This document shows positions 1 through 9,728 of a stretch of 64,000 nt of DNA, piece by piece. The notes beneath the pieces are model-generated. The model was not told where the DNA came from and did no database searches. It saw nothing but the letters and a program-made list of their open reading frames with translations. The position numbers and the translations under genes were made by a program. The stretch is from DATAGF01 sp963819845. Its GTDB lineage: Bacteria > Actinomycetota > Thermoleophilia > Miltoncostaeales > Miltoncostaeaceae. The stretch's first letter is position 1. Every line of letters begins with the position of its first letter. The stretch is taken from positions 1 through 64,000 of the forward strand of contig CAWFXQ010000008.1 of assembly GCA_963819845.1 (NCBI GenBank), written 5' to 3'.

Positions 1-473
1 CGTCGGGCCGCTGCCGCGTTTCGTGAGGCGCCAGCCGGCGCCCCTCGGGGCGAGGGGCCCAAGAACTGCTCCCTGCGTGGGGGAATCAGCATTTTGCGGG
101 GCCTTCGCAGGAGCGCCCGAGAGGACTTGAACCTCCACGGGCCATACGGCCACAAGGCCCTCAACCTCCCGGGCGGGCGGGCGCGATTGCCCTCCTGGTG
201 CGAGATCCCGCTCCGGGAGGGTGATCCAGCCACCTGGGTTGAGATGGCCCGAGTGGGCTGAGATGGCTCCAGGTTGCGCGCTCGGGAGCACGCCGGGAGC
301 ACGATCCCAACCGTTGTCCGAGCCGCTGGACACTCGCGCCGGCTCGCCCCAGCGTGCCCTTCGCAGCGCGTTGGACGTTCGCCTACCCCTGGATCGCCGG
401 GATGCCCCATGGCAAGCGGCGCTTCGATGTCCCTCCGTCGCAGGGGACGCTACGGGCGTCCCCTATCCAAGAC
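1..473. other. Non-coding stretch holding a tRNA fragment
   Basis: I see no convincing protein gene here. Open frames on both strands have arginine-rich, low-complexity translations typical of GC-rich shadows. The only recognisable item is the partial tRNA-Leu at 112-169. The part from 185 to 473 holds nothing I can name. Confidence 0.6.
112..169 (-). tRNA. tRNA-Leu(GAG) 3' half, probable attachment-site remnant
   Basis: Read on the minus strand, the segment gives an anticodon loop with GAG (complement of 160-162), a type II variable arm, a T-arm with loop TTCAAGT and an acceptor 3' strand CGGGCGC. The D-arm and a proper 5' half are missing: the bases beyond the anticodon stem are a GC repeat. 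A tRNA cut at the anticodon stem is what tyrosine-recombinase integration leaves at the distal att site. No intact partner copy lies in the window. Confidence 0.6.
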
Positions 474-797
474 TTACGAGTGCTCCGGCCGGGCGCGACG
501 GGCGGCGAGGCGGGGAGCCGCGAGCGCGACCAGCTGCAGGACGACGATGGCGGCCGTGACCGGTACCTGGGTCATGACGCGCAGGAGCAGGGCGGCCGCG
601 CAGGCGAGCGTGGCGATCGAGCAGGCCAGCTCGAGGCGCCGCAGCGGCACGGCGTCGGCCGCGACGGCCCCGGCGGCGAGGACGATGGCGACGACGGCGC
701 ACGGGAGCGTGATGACGAAGCTGTCGGGCCGGTCGATCGCGAGGGACCCGGCCAGCGCGACCAGCCCGGTCGCGAGGAGCAGCAGGCGCAGGGTCAT
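474..797 (-). CDS. Small membrane protein
   Basis: This 107-residue protein is mostly hydrophobic. Three or four membrane segments are visible, at about residues 2-20, 28-47, 57-75 and 79-95, followed by a short arginine-rich tail that is probably cytoplasmic. No motif identifies a family. Its ATG overlaps the stop of the upstream phosphoesterase gene (ATGA at 794-797), so the two are almost certainly cotranscribed and translationally coupled. It may anchor or assist that membrane-bound enzyme, but this is inference from position only. Confidence 0.7.
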   Translation of the reverse strand: MTLRLLLLATGLVALAGSLAIDRPDSFVITLPCAVVAIVLAAGAVAADAVPLRRLELACSIATLACAAALLLRVMTQVPVTAAIVVLQLVALAAPRLAARRARPEHS

Positions 798-1888
798 CCG
801 GTCGCGCGGTCGAGCACGCGGCCGGTCCGGTTGACGAAGGCGTAGTCGATGCGGCCGCCGCGCACCTGCACGCGCAGGTAGCCGAAGTCGGTGAGGGAGA
901 CGCGGGCCTCCTCGGTGGCCTCGGTGAACTCCCCGCGGCCGATCGGCGCCCCGCCGGTGCCGACGGTGAAAGCGCGCACGCCGTCGACCGTCCGCCGCTC
1001 GTAGCGGTGCAGGTGCCCGGAGAGGATCGCCTCCACGCCGGCCCTGCGCGCCAGCGCCGGCAGGGCGTCACTGGGCTCCGGGGGATGGTGCACGACCACG
1101 AAGCGGTGGCGGAAGCCCGGGCGCGCGAGCTCGCGCCGCGCGAAGGTCAGCCCCTCGTCGTCGGCCTCGTCGCCGAGGACGACGACCTGCACGGGGCCGT
1201 GCGCCACCGCGTAGCGGCCGCCGGGAGGCAGGTCGAAGGCCTCGCGGATCGCCCCGTCGCCGGGCGGGAGCCGGTCGTGGTCACCGAGCCCCACGTAAAA
1301 GGGCGCGTGGAGCATGGTCTCGGCGTGTGGGCGGAAGATGTTGCGGTCCAGCAGGATGTCCGCCGCCGTGAGGTAGCTGTTGTCGCCGGCGGTCAGCACC
1401 AGGTCCGGGCGCCAGGCCGCGATGCCCCGCGCGACCGCCCACGCCGGGTCGCCGCCGTCGCCGTAGTCGGCGAGGACGGCCATCCGGACCGGGGCTCGGG
1501 GGTCGCGGGACGGGGTGGTGAACGAGCCGGCCGCCTCGCCGCCGCCGTCGGCGGATGCGGTCCAGGTGTAGCGGGTGCCCGGCCTCAGGCCCGAGAGGCG
1601 GCCGTCGCGCGCGACGACCTCGCGCCCCGCGGGGTCGAGGGCCACGACGCTCACCTCCCGGTCGCCGGCCCGCCAGCGCAGCTCCGCCGCGTCCTCGGTC
1701 ACGCGCACGAGGTAGGGGCCCCGGGTGAAGGGGTCGCCCGAGGGGCCCAGGAGGTAGAGCCACCAGTAGAGGATCAGCCCCCGCACGGCGAGCAGCGCGA
1801 GCGCGGCGAGCATCGCGACGCCGATCAGGGCGCGCCGTATCCGCCGCTCCCGCGGCGCGAGACCGTCTGCCGGGTCCGCGCGGCTCAT
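794..1888 (-). CDS. Membrane-anchored metallophosphoesterase with fibronectin-like N-terminal domain
   Basis: The 364-residue product resembles calcineurin-like phosphoesterases of the purple acid phosphatase type. A membrane anchor lies at about residues 17-40. A beta-sandwich segment with the motif LRPGTRYTW follows at about 60-125. The catalytic domain shows metal-binding blocks DYGDGGD, GDNSY, GLGDHD, VVHHPP and SGHLHRYE. The third block has GDHD where most relatives have GNHE. The start is an ATG after the cytoplasmic positive stretch. The frame is open upstream into the TetR gene with no stop, but the intervening translation looks non-coding. It overlaps the small membrane protein gene downstream. 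The substrate is unknown. Confidence 0.85.
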   Translation of the reverse strand: MSRADPADGLAPRERRIRRALIGVAMLAALALLAVRGLILYWWLYLLGPSGDPFTRGPYLVRVTEDAAELRWRAGDREVSVVALDPAGREVVARDGRLSGLRPGTRYTWTASADGGGEAAGSFTTPSRDPRAPVRMAVLADYGDGGDPAWAVARGIAAWRPDLVLTAGDNSYLTAADILLDRNIFRPHAETMLHAPFYVGLGDHDRLPPGDGAIREAFDLPPGGRYAVAHGPVQVVVLGDEADDEGLTFARRELARPGFRHRFVVVHHPPEPSDALPALARRAGVEAILSGHLHRYERRTVDGVRAFTVGTGGAPIGRGEFTEATEEARVSLTDFGYLRVQVRGGRIDYAFVNRTGRVLDRATG

Positions 1889-2260
1889 GCCTCGGAGACC
1901 CGCTCGGCCCACGCGCCGTCCCCCTCGCCGCGGTCCTCCTTCGGCCCGTGGGTCACGCGGAGGAGACTTCCTTGAGGCAGCGAACGACTCGGGAGCTCCA
2001 TCGTGGCCATGATGATGGGCGCCTCGGTCGAAGGTTCTTGCCGAGACCGAGGTCGGGGTCGGCGCTCGGGCGCTACCAGGCAATCTGTGTGGTGAACCAG
2101 CGCCCATTGGGGCCAGGTGGGCGCTCCCTCGGCGACGTGCAGACCGCCCCCACCAGATGTACCTCCCCGAGATCACGATGGACGACGACACCCCACGCCC
2201 ACGCCACCTGGGGGCCCCCCGTCGTTTGTGTCGTCCTATGCTCGGCCTGGGTCTGGAGCA

Positions 2261-2851
2261 CGTCGACGCGAAGAAGCGCTCGACCGTGTCGAGCGGCTCG
2301 ATGCTGCGCTGAGCGCGAGCGAGGATGAGGGCGCCCTCGAGCGCGGCCAGTAGCACCGTCGCGTGTGCTTCGGCTTCCGCCTGCGGCGCCCCAAACCTGG
2401 TGTAGGCGTCGGCGACTGGCCCTCGCCACCGTGCGAGCCGCTCGCGGACATGGGTGCGCAGGCTGTCGTTGCCGGCCGCGTCGCAAATGGTCGCGGCCAG
2501 CGGGCAGCCCAAGGCGAAGTCGTGGTCAACGAGCAGGCGCCGCCATGGGGTCACGATCACGCTGATCGCTTCGGGGAACGTCTCGGCGTCGCTGAGCGGA
2601 CGATCGAGACCGTCGATAAGGTGGACGAGCGCGGCATCGATCGCCTCGGTCACGAGCTGCGTCTTGCCGCCCGGGAAGAAGCGGCCGAGCGAGCCGCGGG
2701 GACCGCCGGAGTGGGCGACGACCTCGCGGAGTCCGGTGCCGTGGATGCCACGCTCACGGATGAGCGTCGCGGCACTCCGCACCATGCGGGCGCGCGCTGG
2801 CGATCGCCGGCGATCGGCGGCCGGGTCCTTCGTTTCGTCCTTCGCAGCCAT
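2261..2851 (-). CDS. TetR/AcrR family regulator, stop codon apparently lost
   Basis: The N-terminal helix-turn-helix (residues about 22-68) carries the typical TetR pattern ending FFPGGKTQLVTEAI, and an all-helical ligand domain follows to about residue 197 (ERFFAST). The conserved protein ends there, yet the frame stays open for another 120 codons into the phosphoesterase gene. A stop has probably been lost by an indel near 2,260, so the end given is where similarity fades. The ATG at 2,851 was chosen because the helix-turn-helix begins soon after. Two palindromic sites lie directly upstream, suggesting autoregulation. Confidence 0.75.
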
Positions 2852-2871
2852 GGCGGCAGGGTAGGGCATTT

Positions 2872-2927
2872 CGATGACGACCGACATCGCTTCTGCTAGC
2901 GTCCGACTCCGATGACGACCGTCATCG
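2872..2927. promoter_or_regulatory. Tandem palindromic operators upstream of the TetR gene
   Basis: A perfect 8-bp inverted repeat with a 2-bp spacer, CGATGACGACCGTCATCG, lies at 2910-2927. A near-copy with one changed base lies at 2872-2889. The two are spaced 38 bp apart, centre to centre, and lie 21-76 bp upstream of the TetR start. They probably bind this TetR. Confidence 0.7.
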
Positions 2928-2981
2928 CATGCCGATTGGGACAGGAGCGAAGATGCCGATTGGGACTGAGGGAGCAGACAG

Positions 2982-3008
2982 ATGAGCACTCCGGTTCTCG
3001 GTTCTTGA
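2982..3008 (+). pseudogene. Truncated start of a gene divergent from tetR
   Basis: A GGAG ribosome-binding site is followed by ATG and seven more codons (MSTPVLGS) before a stop. It lies just downstream of the paired operators and points away from the TetR gene, where the regulated target would be expected. I read it as the 5' stub of a lost target gene; it could also be chance. Confidence 0.3.
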
Positions 3009-3021
3009 GGTGATCGGGCGT

Positions 3022-3879
3022 TCAGCTCCCGGCCGCGGCCTCGTCGATCGCCAGCGACGACGACAGCTCCCGGAAGGCGTCGATCTGCTGCTGAAGCGCG
3101 GCGATCTGCTGCTCGGCCGTGCCGATCGCGTCGGCGCCGGCGATGAAGCGGCGCGGCGGCTGCTCCTCGGCGGCGATGGTCAGGAGCGCCTGGGCGAGCT
3201 TGGCCGGGTCGCCCGACTGCTGGCCGTTCTGGCTCTCCCAGAACTCGCGCTGGGCGGCGTTGCGCTCGGCGTAGTCCTCGATGGACGGCGTGGCGTAGTT
3301 CGTCGACTCCTTGGTGAGCAGCTCGGTGCGGAAGAACCCGGGGTTGACGATCGTGGTCTGGATGCCGAACGGCTCGACCTCGGGAGCGAGCGATTCCATC
3401 CAGCCGTCCACGCCGAATTTCGATGCGGCGTAGGCGGTGCCGTACTCAAAGCCGGCGAGCCCTGCGGACGACGAGATCGTCACGACGTGTCCCGAGCGCT
3501 GCTTGCGCATGACGGGCAGGACAGCGCGGGTGACGTTCATCGGGCCGACGAGGCTCGTCGCAAGCTGCCGCTCCATCTGCTCGGCGGTCAGCTCCTCGAA
3601 GTAGCCCGCGTAGAAGTTGGCGGCGTTGTTGACCAGCACGTCGATGCCGCCGAAGCGGTCGGCGGCCGCCTTGACCGCCGCTTCGGCGTCCTGCGGGCTG
3701 GTGACGTCGAGCTTGACGGCCAGCAGGTCGTCGGCCGGGCCGAGCGCCTCGCGGACGGCGTCGGGGTTGCGGCCGGTGGCGACGACGTTGTGGCCGGCGG
3801 CCAGGGCGGCCTGGGCGATGTGGGCGCCCATGCCGCGTCCGGCGCCGGTGATGAGCCAGGTCTTCTTCTTGGAAGTCAT
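3022..3879 (-). CDS. SDR family NAD(P)-dependent oxidoreductase
   Basis: A 285-residue classical short-chain dehydrogenase. The Rossmann glycine motif TGAGRGMG is at about residues 12-19, NNAA marks strand 4, a catalytic serine lies in the ISSSAG segment, and the Tyr-Lys pair is in YAASK. The ATG at 3,879 is preferred to an upstream TTG. The gene is divergent from the HTH regulator at 3,982, separated by about 100 bp that must hold both promoters. Pairing of an SDR with an MmyB-type regulator is common in actinobacteria and suggests control by that regulator. The substrate is unknown. Confidence 0.9.
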   Translation of the reverse strand: MTSKKKTWLITGAGRGMGAHIAQAALAAGHNVVATGRNPDAVREALGPADDLLAVKLDVTSPQDAEAAVKAAADRFGGIDVLVNNAANFYAGYFEELTAEQMERQLATSLVGPMNVTRAVLPVMRKQRSGHVVTISSSAGLAGFEYGTAYAASKFGVDGWMESLAPEVEPFGIQTTIVNPGFFRTELLTKESTNYATPSIEDYAERNAAQREFWESQNGQQSGDPAKLAQALLTIAAEEQPPRRFIAGADAIGTAEQQIAALQQQIDAFRELSSSLAIDEAAAGS

Positions 3880-3981
3880 GGCTCTCAGCAAAGCGCGGAT
3901 CTCGCGAAGGTGGGAGTCCCTGTTGAGAGAGGTACTGGCAGGGTCCCCCAGGCGCGGACGAGCCGGGTCTACGCTTGGGGC

Positions 3982-4863
3982 GTGGAGACGAAGCAGGAGA
4001 TCCGCGAGTTCCTCACCTCCCGCCGCGCCCGGATCACGCCTGAGCAGGCGGGGTTGCCCTCCTACGGCAGGCGCCGCGTTCCCGGGCTCCGCCGCGAGGA
4101 GGTCGCCGTCCTGGCCGGCGTGAGCGCTCCGTACTACACCCGCCTAGAGCGCGGAGACATGAGCGGGGTCTCCGAGAGCGTGCTGGAGGCACTGGCTCGC
4201 GCGCTCCAGCTCGACGACGCCGAGCGCGCCCACCTCTTCGACCTCGCCCGCGCCGCACAGCCGACCCCAGTGCGGCCTCGTCGGCGCCAGGCCAAGCAGC
4301 GCGTCCGGCCCGAGGTCCAGTGGACCCTCGACGCGATCACCGGCGCCGCCGCGTTCGTGGGCAACGAGCGCCTCGATCTCCTGGCCGCCAACCAGCTCGG
4401 ACGCGCGCTGTTCTCCGAGCTGTACGCCACGCCCGCGCGGCCGGTCAACACCGCCCGGTTCGTCTTCCTCGATCCGCGAGCCGAGGCGTCCTACGGCGAC
4501 TGGGACCGCGTCGCCACCGAGACCGTGGCCATCCTGCGCTCCGCCGCGGGCCGCGACCCGTACAACCGCGACCTCTCAGACCTCGTCGGCGAGCTCGCAA
4601 CCCAGAGCGAGCCGTTCCGCACCCGCTGGGCCGGGCACAACGTCCGGTTCCACAACACCGGCGTCAAGCACTTCAACCACCCCGTCGTCGGCGAGCTCCA
4701 CCTGAGCTACAACCGGCTGGAGCTCGCCGCAGACCCCGGGCTGACGATCTTCACCTACACCGCCGAGCCCGGCTCGCGCTCTGAGGAGGCGCTGAAGCTC
4801 CTCGGCAGCTGGGCAGCCACGGTCGATCCCGCTGAGTCGGCGCGCGCGACCGACCCAAGCTGA
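3982..4863 (+). CDS. Helix-turn-helix regulator with MmyB-like ligand-binding domain
   Basis: The 293-residue protein has an XRE-type HTH at about residues 8-80 (LRREEVAVLAGVS and YYTRLERGD are visible). A MmyB-like C-terminal domain from about 105 contains the typical FVFLDPRAE and HFNHPVVGEL segments. The GTG start at 3,982 begins a protein of usual family length. MmyB-like domains are thought to bind fatty-acid-like ligands. The divergent SDR gene 100 bp away is its probable target. The gene is intact, unlike many neighbours. Confidence 0.88.
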   Translation: METKQEIREFLTSRRARITPEQAGLPSYGRRRVPGLRREEVAVLAGVSAPYYTRLERGDMSGVSESVLEALARALQLDDAERAHLFDLARAAQPTPVRPRRRQAKQRVRPEVQWTLDAITGAAAFVGNERLDLLAANQLGRALFSELYATPARPVNTARFVFLDPRAEASYGDWDRVATETVAILRSAAGRDPYNRDLSDLVGELATQSEPFRTRWAGHNVRFHNTGVKHFNHPVVGELHLSYNRLELAADPGLTIFTYTAEPGSRSEEALKLLGSWAATVDPAESARATDPS

Positions 4864-5374
4864 GGCCCACCACGACGCGCAGCCGCCCCGGGGCGTCCCA
4901 TAGGCGCTCCTGCCTTCCATGCAAGGCGAGCGTCTCGAGCGCATGGCGTGAGACGCCTCCCTCGGACGAGCAGCGGGAGCGCGGATCGAGACCGCTGCTC
5001 CTCGACGAAGGCAGCAGTGTCAGCGCCTCAAGGTCGGCGGGCACCTCGCGCTCGAGGCGCGCGGAAGTCGATCGCCCGGTAACGGGCGTGCGGAGAGCCG
5101 ATGACTTGCCGGTCGGCATGTCACCCTCAGACGCCATCGGGCAGCCTCTGGGGGGCCCCGTTCTGCTGATGGCGGCTGGGCCGGGCGCATGCCATGGCCG
5201 CCGACGTAACGCCACGGGTGGGCGGTAGAGGAACGCGCAGAGCATTTCGAGCCGCCCCCCGGTCCTCGTGCTGGCTCGGGGGGGAGGCCAGATCAGGTTC
5301 AGCTCCTGCCGTGAGCTGGCGGCTCCGCCCATGACCCGCGGCTGAGCCGATCCATCGGCCGGGCACTATCCTCG
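4864..5374. other. No gene recognised
   Basis: About 510 bp between the MmyB-type regulator and the streptogramin-lyase-like gene. Open frames exist on both strands, but their translations are low-complexity and match nothing I know. I see no clear terminator or repeat. Confidence 0.5.
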
Positions 5375-6426
5375 ATGGTGTGCCCGGCCGGTGACTCCTG
5401 GGGCTGGCGCTCGCCGCCGTCGCGGCGCTGGGCGCCTGCGGCTCGGGATCGGAGGGGGCCCGGAGGCGCGAGACCACCACCGCCCAGGCGGCCACCGCGG
5501 CGGGCCGCGCCGCGCCCCCGGCGCGCCGGCCTCGCACGACGCTCGCGAGTTCTCCGTCGTCGCCGGCGCGCACCCGCACGACGTGGCGCCTGCTCCGGGC
5601 GGCACGGTCTGGTTCACCGCCCAGGACGCCGGGGAGCTGGGCCGGCTCGACCCGCGCACCGGGCGCATCCGGCGCGTCCCGCTGGGGCCGGGCTCGGCGC
5701 CGCACGGCGTGATCGTGGGTCCCGACCGGGCGGCCTGGGTCACCGACGGCGGCCTCAACGCCATCGTCCGCGTCGACCCCGCTCGCTCGAGGTCGCGCCG
5801 CACCCACTGCCGCCCGAGCGCGCCGCGCGAACCTCAACACGGCCACCTTCGACCGCCGCGGCCGGCTCTGGTTCACCGGCCAGAGCGGGGTCTACGGCCG
5901 CCTGGACGCGCGCACGGGCCGCATGCGCGTCTTCGACGCGCCCCGCGGCGCCGGGCCGTACGGCATCGCCACCACGCCCGGGGGCGACGTCTGGTACGCG
6001 TCGCTGGCCGGCAGCCACATCGCGCGGATCGACCTTCGCACCGGCCGGGCCCGGGTCGTGGAACCGCCCACCCCCGGCCAGGGTGCCCGCCGCGTCTGGT
6101 CGGACTCGCGCGGGCGCGTCTGGGTGAGTGAGTGGAACGCCGGCCAGGTGGGCCGCTACGACCCCCGCGCGGGTCGCTGGCGCGAGTGGCGGCTTCCCGG
6201 TCCGGATCCGCAGCCCTACGCGGTGTTCGTGGACGAGCGCGACATGGTCTGGCTCAGCGACTTCGGGGCCAACGCCCTGGTGCGCTTCGACCCGGCGCGC
6301 GAGCGCTTCCGCTCCTTCCCCCTGCGCTCCCTCCGGGCGAGCGTCCGGCAGCTCCTCGGCCGGCCCGGGGAGGTCTGGGGCGCCGAGTCGGGCGCCGACC
6401 GGCTCGTCGTGGCGCGGACGGGCTAG
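5375..6426 (+). pseudogene. Vgb-like (streptogramin lyase family) beta-propeller lipoprotein, frameshifted
   Basis: Three frames must be joined to read this gene. The first gives a lipoprotein-type signal ending in a Cys after LAAVAALGA. The second gives blade motifs such as GGTVWFTAQD. The third, from about 5,900, gives GGDVWYAS, GRVWVSEW and DMVWLSDFG to the stop. The repeated xxVWxxxxxxxxxxRxDPRTGR unit is typical of virginiamycin B lyase-like six-bladed propellers. At least two frameshifts break it, between 5,540 and 5,900. Family members are often secreted and most do not degrade antibiotics, so a resistance role is not implied. Confidence 0.75.
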
Positions 6427-6542
6427 CCCGGCGGGTCGAAGAACGCGAGGACGACCCCGCCGGGCTCGAGCCGGCGCCGGGCGAGCCGGCGCGCCCGCTC
6501 GGGCTCGCGGTGGCTGCCCCAGTCCCGACGCTCTCGAGGCCG

Positions 6543-6857
6543 TCAGCCGTAGGTCTTCACCGCGGCCGCGAAGGCCGGTCCCGCGGCCTCGAGGTCGGCG
6601 GGAACCATCGCGGGACGGAAGCTGAGCTTGGCGTCGAGCGCGAGAAACCACGGCTCCGCGATCTGCGGGATGTCGGACTCCGCCGCGATGTCGATGATCA
6701 TGATGCCCGTGCGGACCCCGTCGAGCTCAGTGAAGTAGACCGCCTCGGGCTTCTGCTCCGCGAGGATCGTTCCGATTGTCTCGCCGAGCTTCCCGCTGCG
6801 TACCAAGTCGTTCGCCTTGGCGGTGTCCATCTGGACCAGCAGAACGTGGCGCACCAT
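6543..6857 (-). CDS. Conserved small protein, probable dimeric alpha/beta-barrel fold
   Basis: The 104-residue product begins MVRHVLLVQMDT after a strong purine-rich ribosome-binding site that ends directly before the ATG at 6,857. The pattern of a beta strand, a helix with an isoleucine/leucine repeat, then PEAVYFTE and GIMIID strands and a C-terminal DLEAAGPA helix fits the small ferredoxin-like proteins found across actinobacteria. No catalytic residues are known. A longer in-frame start exists, but its acidic leader is only the translated ribosome-binding site. It appears to be a single-gene unit. Confidence 0.75.
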   Translation of the reverse strand: MVRHVLLVQMDTAKANDLVRSGKLGETIGTILAEQKPEAVYFTELDGVRTGIMIIDIAAESDIPQIAEPWFLALDAKLSFRPAMVPADLEAAGPAFAAAVKTYG

Positions 6858-6893
6858 CTCCTCCTCTTCATCGCCAGGGCACAACCCTCCCAC

Positions 6894-7467
6894 GAGCGCC
6901 GTGGGGGGGCCACAACAGGCGGCGCGCGAGCGAGGGCCGGCGTGATCGCCGAGCGACTCACCGCGTCGTCGGGTGTCGGGTCGCCTCTATGGCCGGCGAG
7001 ACCGCCGGCGCCGCAGGGGCCGAACACGACGGGCTGTTGCTCGGTCTCGTGGAGCTGGGGAGCCGCCCCGGGGACTTGAACCCCTGGGCCCCTTCGTTCG
7101 AGCATTCCAGGGGGTCTCGCCCGGTCTCGGTCAGTCAGACCTTCAACCTGCAGAACCCCACATCGCGGCTCGGCGGTCTACGCCATCGGGCCGATCTCGG
7201 CTGCCCCCGTTGACCCCCCAGGACACCGCATGGCGTTCTCACGCAGGGCATTGTCCGAGCGACGACCTCAGCAAGAATCGCGGGCCTCGACGACGACGAC
7301 GAACGTCAACGACATGATCATCACCGTGTCCGCCATCACGGCGAGAGGCGGCCTGGTGTCGATCTAGTCCCATTCGTTGCTCGGCCCCCCGGGCAGGAGG
7401 TAGCGTGGCGAGCGTCCCCAACCAGAGCTGAGGTCGTCCGCCCCGCCCCTCCAGAACGGAGGTTGTC
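6894..7467. other. Non-coding stretch with a tRNA-like 3' end
   Basis: About 570 bp without a credible protein gene. At 7061-7090 the minus strand shows a T-arm (loop TTCAAGT, four G-C pairs) followed by an acceptor-like strand, but no matching 5' half, anticodon arm or D-arm. It may be another degraded tRNA scar. The last 100 bp should hold the promoter of the epoxide hydrolase gene. Confidence 0.4.
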
Positions 7468-8662
7468 ATGGGTACTCCCGCGGAGACCGCCACCGACATA
7501 CGTCCTTTCCAGGTCGAGATTCCCGAAGAGCAGCTCGCTGAGCTGCGACGCCGGATCGAGGCGACGCGCTCGCCTTCTAAAGAGCTCGTTGCAGACCGCT
7601 CCCAGGGCGTGCAGCTGGCGACGCTGCAGGCGCTCGCCCGCTACTGGGCGAGCGAGTACGACTTCGGGCGCGTGGAGGCGAGGTTGAACGCGCTGCCGCA
7701 GTTCACGACCGAGATCGACGGGGTCGACATCCACTTCATCCACGTCAGGTCGCGTCACGAGAACGCGTTGCCGCTGATCATGACGCACGGTTGGCCCGGC
7801 TCGGTCATCGAGATGATCGACTCCGTCGGCCCGCTGACCGACCCGACCGCGCACGGCGGCAGCGCCGAGGATGCCTTCCACCTCGTGCTGCCCTCCCTGC
7901 CCGGGTACGGGTTCTCGGGCGAGCCGGGCGAGGTCGGCTGGGACCTCGAGCCGGACCGCAGGGGCCTGGGCCGAGCTGATGGACCGCCTCGGCTACACCC
8001 GCTACGTGGCCCAGGGGGGCGACGTGGGCGCCGGCGTCACCGACGCGATGGGCCGCCAGGCACCCGAGAGCCTGATCGGCATCCACACGAACCTGCTCGT
8101 GCCGGCGCTGAGCGGCCCCATGCCGACGGACACCGATGAGGAACGCGCCGCGGCCGCGCAGATCGCCACCTTCGAGCAGTCCGGAAACGGCTACTTCATC
8201 GAGATGGCCACCCGTCCGCAGACGATCGGCTACGCCCTGCTGGACTCCCCGTCGCGCTGGCCGCCTGGATGATCGACCACGACACGGACAGCCTACTACA
8301 AGATCACCCGGGCCTTCGTGGACGGGCAGCCCGCGGGCAACCTCACCCGCGACCACATTCTCGACAACGTCACGCTCTACTGGCTGACGGGCACCGGCGC
8401 CTCCGCGGCCCGGTCGTACTGGGAGGCCTACGGGCCGGACGCGCCGGCCGCGGGCCGCCAGCCTCTGCCGCCGCCACCGATCCCGGTCGGCTTCACGACG
8501 TTCCCCGGCGAGATCTGGCGGACCCCGCGCAGCTGGGTCGAGAACTCGTACCCCAACGTCAGCTACTTCAACGAGGTCGACAGGGGCGGGCACTTCGCCG
8601 CCTGGGAGGAGCCGGAGCTCTTCTCCACCGAGGTGCGGGCCGCATTCAGCTCGCTGCGCTAA
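7468..8662 (+). pseudogene. Epoxide hydrolase with EHN N-terminal domain, frameshifted
   Basis: Joining three frameshifts (near 7,960, 8,260 and 8,295) gives a protein of about 395 residues of the microsomal epoxide hydrolase type. It begins with the EHN domain (FQVEIPEEQLAEL), continues with the oxyanion-hole motif HGWPGS and the nucleophile elbow GGDVGAG (Asp nucleophile), and ends with the catalytic histidine segment GGHFAAWE. A good ribosome-binding site (GGAGG) precedes the ATG. All catalytic parts are present, so one corrected sequence could restore it. It is followed by a second hydrolase gene, and both could belong to one epoxide-handling unit. Confidence 0.85.
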
Positions 8663-8777
8663 CGACGACTGGTGCAAGAACGGCAAGGTGCCGATCGCCC
8701 ACACGACGGCGCGTTGCCTATCCAGACCGGCAGGCATAGTCTCACGCCGCGCCGAAGTGCCTACCCCGGAGGTCCTC

Positions 8778-9671
8778 ATGACCACTACCGGCCTCCCTGA
8801 CGTCGGGACCGAGCTTCGGGAGGGTTACGCCGAGGTCGGCGATCAGAGGTTGCACTACGTCGAGGCCGGTGACGGGCCGCTGATCGTTCTGCTGCACGGC
8901 TTCCCGGAGTTCTGGTTCGGTTGGCGGCTACAGATCGAGCCGCTCGTGTCGGCGGGTTTTCGGGTGGTCGCCCCCGACACGCGTGGCTACAACCTGTCAT
9001 CGAAGCCAGAGGGCTTCGAGGCCTACGCCGTCGACCTGCTCGCCGCCGACATCCGCGGCCTGATCCGAGAACTCGGTGCCGAGTCCGCGATGTTGGCCGG
9101 TCACGACTGGGGCGGATCGATCGCCTGGACCACCGCGATGAATCACCCCGAGGCGGTCAACCGACTCGCCATCCTCAACGCGGCCCATCCGCGGCGGCTC
9201 TCGGAGGGACTTCACCACCCGAGTCAGCTCCGAAAGTCCTGGTACTTCTTCTTCTTTGCGCTCCCGCGGCTGCCCGAGGACGTTGTGCGCGCCAGAGACT
9301 GGCATTTCTTCCGAGACTTCCTGGATGACGCGAACCCGCCGTACACGCCGCAGGAACTCGAACGCTACGTCGAGGCGTGGTCGCAGCCCGGGGCGGCGGC
9401 CGCGATGATCAACTACTACCGCGCCTCCGTACGACAGTCCCAGAAGGAAGCCGTGGCAAAGCTTCGCCCGATCTCGGCGCCGACACTGGTCATCTGGGGC
9501 GAGCGCGACTCCTACCTCGGCTCCGAGCTCGCCGAGCCCGACCGCGACGACGTGCCCAACCTCGACCGCGTGGAGCGCCTGGCCGACGCGTCGCATTGGG
9601 TGCATCACGACGAGGCTGAACGCGTCAACCAACTGCTTATCGACTTCTTCGCCGCGGCGCCCGCGGCATAG
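8778..9671 (+). CDS. Alpha/beta hydrolase, soluble epoxide hydrolase type
   Basis: A complete 297-residue alpha/beta hydrolase. HGFPEFWFGW gives the HGxP oxyanion hole, GHDWGGS the Asp nucleophile, GERDSYLG the catalytic acid and ASHWVHHD the histidine. The aspartate nucleophile indicates an epoxide hydrolase or haloalkane-dehalogenase-like enzyme rather than an esterase. The ATG at 8,778 has GGAGG just upstream. The gene follows the broken EHN-type hydrolase by about 115 bp on the same strand. Confidence 0.88.
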   Translation: MTTTGLPDVGTELREGYAEVGDQRLHYVEAGDGPLIVLLHGFPEFWFGWRLQIEPLVSAGFRVVAPDTRGYNLSSKPEGFEAYAVDLLAADIRGLIRELGAESAMLAGHDWGGSIAWTTAMNHPEAVNRLAILNAAHPRRLSEGLHHPSQLRKSWYFFFFALPRLPEDVVRARDWHFFRDFLDDANPPYTPQELERYVEAWSQPGAAAAMINYYRASVRQSQKEAVAKLRPISAPTLVIWGERDSYLGSELAEPDRDDVPNLDRVERLADASHWVHHDEAERVNQLLIDFFAAAPAA

Positions 9672-9728
9672 GCACGAAAGGCTGGCGACCGGGCGCCCAC
9701 CCGACGTCAAGCGCGGCGTCCGCCTTAG

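Noticed and set aside
6423..6540. Minus-strand gene tail ending LEPGGVVLAFFDPPG
   Set aside because: It looks protein-like for about 35 residues, but no start, domain or continuation is found, so it is not listed as a feature.
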